Source: Myxococcales bacterium (GTDB lineage: Bacteria; Myxococcota; Myxococcia; Myxococcales; Myxococcaceae). From it: DNA of 8,322 nucleotides. Where the stretch lies: the NCBI GenBank assembly GCA_009885595.1, contig VFKJ01000740.1, positions 1 to 8,322 on the forward strand, given 5' to 3'. The first letter of the stretch is position 1. Each line of letters opens with the position of its first letter. The notes below the pieces were generated by a model that made no database searches, was not told where the DNA came from, and saw nothing but the letters and a program-made list of their open reading frames with translations. The position numbers and the translations under genes were made by a program. This document shows, piece by piece, positions 5,583-8,322 of the stretch.

Positions 5583-7220
5583 CTACCGAGCCATCACCTC
5601 GGAAGCATTCATGATCCGCAGGTGCTCGGGCTCGATCGGCAGCGGCTGCTTCGCGATGAGCGCATCCGCACCCACGATGTCGTCTGCCTTGGGTGAGGTG
5701 TAGGTGATGGGTGAGGGTTCACCCGACTTGAGCGCACCCGCGAGGGCGGCGGCGTCCTTCGTGACGAACACGAAGTTGAGCGAAGCGGGCGAGACGTACT
5801 TCTGCACGGCGGCCTGGGCCTGGGCGGGCGTGATGGTCTCGAGCGCCTTGCGCACTGAGCCGAGGAAGTCCGGAGTGCCGGCGATCAGCTCGTCGATCGC
5901 CCAGCCGAGCCTCTGCTGATCGGTGGTGGCCCAGATGCGCGTGGCCCCGGCGAGGAAGCCGCGCGCCGTCTCGAACTTCTCCGCAGGAATGGGCTGCGAG
6001 CGAAGCTGCTCGAGGAAGTGCAGCACCGCGCGGGTGGCGAACACGGCCTTGTCGGGCTTGACCGGGCGCAGCCAGAACGTCACGTCCTGCTGGCTGCGGA
6101 GGATGTTCGGGCGCGGCACCGACTGCCAGCCTTCCTGCCGGTAGTGCTGCGCGTAGGCGTAGGTGCCGTAGTTGAGGCCGCGGCGCTCGCGCAGCTCCTG
6201 GTAGAGCACGCCGTGCTCCTGGCGGTGTTCGCCGAAGTACGACATCGCGATGAAGAGGGGCAGGAAGTCGGGCGAGTCGCGGCGCACGGGCGTGGCGAAG
6301 CCGAAGCTGCCCGCGGTCGAGGTGGTGTCGCGCTCGATGATCACCGCCAGCTGCTGCGGTCCGGGCGCGGTGGGCAGGTCTGCGCGCTTGACGCCGGCCG
6401 CGGGCAGTCCGCTCAGCGTGGTCTTCACCTGGGTGGCGAGCGCGCCGTCGACTCCGCCGGCGAGGCCGATGATCAGCCGATCCTGGGTGAAGGTATTCTT
6501 CCAGTGCGTCTTCACGTCCTCCAGGGTGAGCGCGGTGAGGCCCGCCTCGGTGCCGCCGGTGAAGTGACGGTAGGGGTGACCTTCGAAGAGGAGCGCGTCG
6601 AGGGCGACCTTGCTGAGCTCTTCGTCGTTCTCCTGGCGCAGGCGGTTCTTCACGCCGTTGAGCTGCTCGGAGCGGAGGCGGTTGAACTCCTTCTCCTCGA
6701 AGCGCGGGGCGAGCAGGGCTTCTCCGAGGATCTCGAGGAAGCGGGCGAGGCGATCGCGGTGAACGCGGCCGGTGAGGGTGGTGAACTCCTTGTCGGTGTC
6801 GCCGGCGAGCTCGGCGGCCATCGGGTAGAGCGCCTCGAGCAGCTGCGCGCTGTCGAGTGACTTGGTGCCGCCCTCGAGCAGCACGCGGGTGGTGAGGGCG
6901 GTGAGGCCTTCCTTGCCCTGCGGATCGTCGACGGAGCCAGTGCGGAAGACGAGGCGCACCGAGACGATGGGCTTGTTGGGCACGGGGAGGAGGACGACCT
7001 TCATCGGCTCCACCGCTGGCAGCGGCGTGTACGGCAAAGGGGCTGCGGGCGCGGGCTTGGCGACGAGCTGGGCGAGCTGCTCCATGGGGATCTGCGCGGC
7101 GTCGGTGGGGAGCTCCTTCACGGGCGTCGGCGTGGTGGCGCAGCCGGCAAGGAGGAGGAATACGAGCCTCCCTCTCCCCTGCGGGGGAGAGGGTCGGGGT
7201 GAGGGGATAAAGTTCTTCAC
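5583..7220 (-). CDS. M16B peptidase-like lipoprotein lacking HxxEH (non-zinc subunit)
   Basis: A 545-residue M16 (pitrilysin/insulinase) family protein. The signal peptide ends in lipobox LAGC with Cys27, so it is a lipoprotein. Two M16 halves follow: N-terminal about 70-270 and C-terminal about 285-500. At the usual zinc site, after G105-L-T, the sequence is ALTTR (108-112) instead of HxxEH, so it should not bind zinc. It keeps the R/Y motif LRERRGLNY (343-351; R344 and Y351 are the likely pair), which in heterodimeric M16B enzymes contacts the substrate. The C-terminal tail with PITYTSPK is also common in this group. GTG 7220 overlaps the stop of the upstream M16 gene (GTGA) and follows a perfect AAAGGAGGT with 5-nt spacing, which fixes the start. 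Residues 6-18 of the signal peptide come from a palindromic repeat element. The expected location is the periplasmic face of the inner or outer membrane; the substrate is unknown. Confidence 0.93.
   Translation of the reverse strand: MKNFIPSPRPSPPQGRGRLVFLLLAGCATTPTPVKELPTDAAQIPMEQLAQLVAKPAPAAPLPYTPLPAVEPMKVVLLPVPNKPIVSVRLVFRTGSVDDPQGKEGLTALTTRVLLEGGTKSLDSAQLLEALYPMAAELAGDTDKEFTTLTGRVHRDRLARFLEILGEALLAPRFEEKEFNRLRSEQLNGVKNRLRQENDEELSKVALDALLFEGHPYRHFTGGTEAGLTALTLEDVKTHWKNTFTQDRLIIGLAGGVDGALATQVKTTLSGLPAAGVKRADLPTAPGPQQLAVIIERDTTSTAGSFGFATPVRRDSPDFLPLFIAMSYFGEHRQEHGVLYQELRERRGLNYGTYAYAQHYRQEGWQSVPRPNILRSQQDVTFWLRPVKPDKAVFATRAVLHFLEQLRSQPIPAEKFETARGFLAGATRIWATTDQQRLGWAIDELIAGTPDFLGSVRKALETITPAQAQAAVQKYVSPASLNFVFVTKDAAALAGALKSGEPSPITYTSPKADDIVGADALIAKQPLPIEPEHLRIMNASEVMAR
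7167..7206. repeat. REP-like palindromic element, copy 2, inside a signal-peptide coding region
   Basis: The left arm CCCTCTCCCC (7170-7179), loop TGCG and right arm GGGGAGAGGG (7184-7193) form a perfect 10-bp stem. The 32 bases 7168-7199 match copy 1 exactly. The trailing repeat of the right arm is GGGGTGAGGG (7196-7205), one mismatch from copy 1. It lies wholly inside the M16 lipoprotein gene and is read in frame on the minus strand as PSPRPSPPQGRGR (residues 6-18), between the first five residues and the hydrophobic core of the signal peptide. Confidence 0.9.
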
Positions 7221-8322
7221 TGGGCACCTCCTTTCACGTCGACGGTGAAGTCGATGGTGGTGCGGTTGGTGTCCACCAGGTGTTTCTTCGCGAAGGCGGT
7301 GAGGTCCTTCGGGGTCACCTTGGCGATGTTCGCGTAGAGGGTGTCGAGGGCGTCCGGGGTGCCGAAGATGCCGGTGTACCAGGCGAGCGACTCGGCCACC
7401 TGCGAGGGCGTCTCCAGCCCCATGGGCAGGCCGTAGCGGAGGTTGCTCTTGATGTCGTCGAGGCGCTTGGCGTCGACCTTGCCGGTGGAGAGCTCGGCGA
7501 TGGCGGCGAGGACCGCCTTGCTCACGGCGTCCCGGTTCCCTTCCACCTTCAGGCGCGCCTCGACGCCGAAGAGGGTGGGATCGCGGTGGTCCTGGTAGGT
7601 GCCGTCGAGGCGCTCGACCAGCTGCTGCTCGAGCACGAGCGAGCGGTGGAGCGGAGAGATCGGCCCGACGAGGTACGCGCTGAGCACCTGCTGAATGGCG
7701 GCGTCCATCGTCTTGGGCGAGGCGGCGGGCGTGTGCCAAACCATCGCCAGGCGCGGGAGCGTGGGAGAGGCCCAGGTCAGCTTCGCGGTGCGCGCTTCCT
7801 TCTGCGGAGGCTCCGCGGGGACGTTGAGCTTGGCGGCCTTGCCGGTCCAGGGGCCGTAGTGCTTCTCCATCAGCGCCATCAGCTTCGCGTCGTCGAAGTC
7901 GCCCACGATGACGACGATGACGTTGTCGGGCGTGTACCAGCGCTGGAAGAAGGTCTTCGAGTACTCGAAGCGCTTGGGCATCTCGGTGATGTCCGCGAGG
8001 AGGCCGATGGTGGTGTGCTGGTAGGGGTGCTTCGTGAACGCGGTGCCCAGGGTGAGCTCTTCGATCTTGAGGCCGGGGTTGGAGACGTTCTTCTGGTACT
8101 CGCCTGCGACCGCCAGCGCCTCGGTCTGGAAGGCGGGCTCGGCGTAGTCGAGGTTCCTGAAGCGATCGGCCTCGAGGTCGATCAGGGTCTCGAGGCCGGA
8201 GGCGGGGCCGTTGGAGTAGTAGACGGTGATGTCGTCGGTGGTGAAGGCGTTGTCGAGGAAGCCGAGCTTGCCGGTGAGCGCGCCGCGGGCGCCCTCGGGG
8301 TAGCGCTTGGTGCCGCGGAACA
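7217..8322 (-). CDS. M16B zinc peptidase subunit, 5' end outside the window
   Basis: 367 residues of an M16 peptidase are visible; the start and the HxxEH motif lie just beyond the right edge. The first complete codons read FRGTKRYPEG, the segment that directly follows HxxEHMx in this family. The later region LEADRFRNL...FQTEALAVAGEYQKN contains the probable third zinc ligand, Glu at visible residue 74 (in AGEYQ), at a spacing consistent with HxxEH-X74-76-E. The second half has the inter-domain repeat, but where LREKRGLAY would be expected it reads SLVLEQQLVERLDGTY, so the R/Y motif is not evident. This is the pattern of the catalytic subunit of a heterodimeric M16B enzyme whose partner is the overlapping downstream gene. 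It is presumably exported, but the signal peptide cannot be seen. Family sure; catalytic status inferred because the motif itself is out of view. Confidence 0.92.
   Translation of the reverse strand, partial: FRGTKRYPEGARGALTGKLGFLDNAFTTDDITVYYSNGPASGLETLIDLEADRFRNLDYAEPAFQTEALAVAGEYQKNVSNPGLKIEELTLGTAFTKHPYQHTTIGLLADITEMPKRFEYSKTFFQRWYTPDNVIVVIVGDFDDAKLMALMEKHYGPWTGKAAKLNVPAEPPQKEARTAKLTWASPTLPRLAMVWHTPAASPKTMDAAIQQVLSAYLVGPISPLHRSLVLEQQLVERLDGTYQDHRDPTLFGVEARLKVEGNRDAVSKAVLAAIAELSTGKVDAKRLDDIKSNLRYGLPMGLETPSQVAESLAWYTGIFGTPDALDTLYANIAKVTPKDLTAFAKKHLVDTNRTTIDFTVDVKGGAQ
7226..7234 (-). promoter_or_regulatory. Perfect Shine-Dalgarno for the M16 lipoprotein gene
   Basis: AAAGGAGGT, fully complementary to the usual 3' end of 16S rRNA, lies 5 nt before GTG 7220 and inside the last codons of the upstream M16 gene. 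It decides the start of the downstream gene and shows that the repeat-derived residues are translated. Confidence 0.85.

Noticed and set aside
4122..5696. 524-codon open frame on the plus strand, antisense to the OmpA-family gene
   Set aside because: It is the complement of a clear OmpA/TSP3 protein; its translation is low-complexity Val/Ala/Gly/Arg-rich with no domain, as expected for antisense frames in GC-rich DNA.
3861..7206. The two identical elements as ends of a transposon or composite mobile element
   Set aside because: The 3.3 kb between them holds ordinary ompA and M16 genes with no transposase and no visible target duplications; the copies look like independent dispersed repeats.
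5719..7227. 502-codon minus-strand frame inside the M16 lipoprotein gene
   Set aside because: It is a shifted frame of the M16 gene, very rich in Arg, Ala, Pro and His. Its LTPTLSP-GERE start is just the repeat element read in another frame.
7221..7739. N-terminal extension of the M16 lipoprotein frame
   Set aside because: It overlaps the upstream M16 gene in another frame and is Arg/His/Pro-rich. The perfect Shine-Dalgarno and signal peptide place the start at 7220.

Overview
The window is a GC-rich, gene-dense stretch of bacterial chromosome. The most likely source is a delta-proteobacterium of the Myxococcota: coding third positions are strongly G/C, GTG starts are frequent, and the gene content is typical (paired M16 peptidases, an OmpA protein with a thrombospondin type 3 linker, a zinc-ribbon/CFI-box protein, many small lipoproteins). 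This is inferred from composition and families, not from a species-specific marker. No rRNA, tRNA, CRISPR array, phage gene or IS transposase was seen.

Left part (1-1097, minus strand): a predicted 182-aa lipoprotein of unknown function is followed 31 nt later by purC (SAICAR synthase), whose 3' end runs off the window. A 56-bp divergent intergenic region separates them from a plus-strand SpoU/TrmH-family RNA 2'-O-methyltransferase of the TrmJ type (1154-1852). It converges on a small one-TM protein of unknown function (1937-2218, minus).

Middle (2283-3859, plus strand): a two-gene unit joined by a 4-nt GTGA overlap. It encodes a 344-aa protein with a CxxC...CxxC zinc ribbon and a C-terminal CFI-box-like domain, then a membrane-anchored TlpA/ResA-like thioredoxin (WCPPC).

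Right part (3900-8322, minus strand, transcribed right to left): a two-gene M16 peptidase unit, then an OmpA-family outer-membrane protein. The upstream M16 gene (5' end outside the window) keeps the zinc-ligand Glu region but has no clear R/Y motif. The downstream one is a lipoprotein that has lost HxxEH (it reads ALTTR) but keeps the RERRGLNY motif. This complementary loss is what is expected of a heterodimeric M16B peptidase.

The most distinctive signal is a short palindromic dispersed-repeat element present twice with 32 identical bases. One copy fills the whole convergent gap between the thioredoxin and ompA genes (3861-3898). The other lies inside the coding sequence of the M16 lipoprotein (7167-7206), where it is translated in frame and adds about 13 residues to the n-region of the signal peptide. 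I found no clearly novel multi-gene system; the element in the signal peptide, the split M16 pair and the zinc-ribbon/CFI-box plus thioredoxin pair are the parts worth following up.
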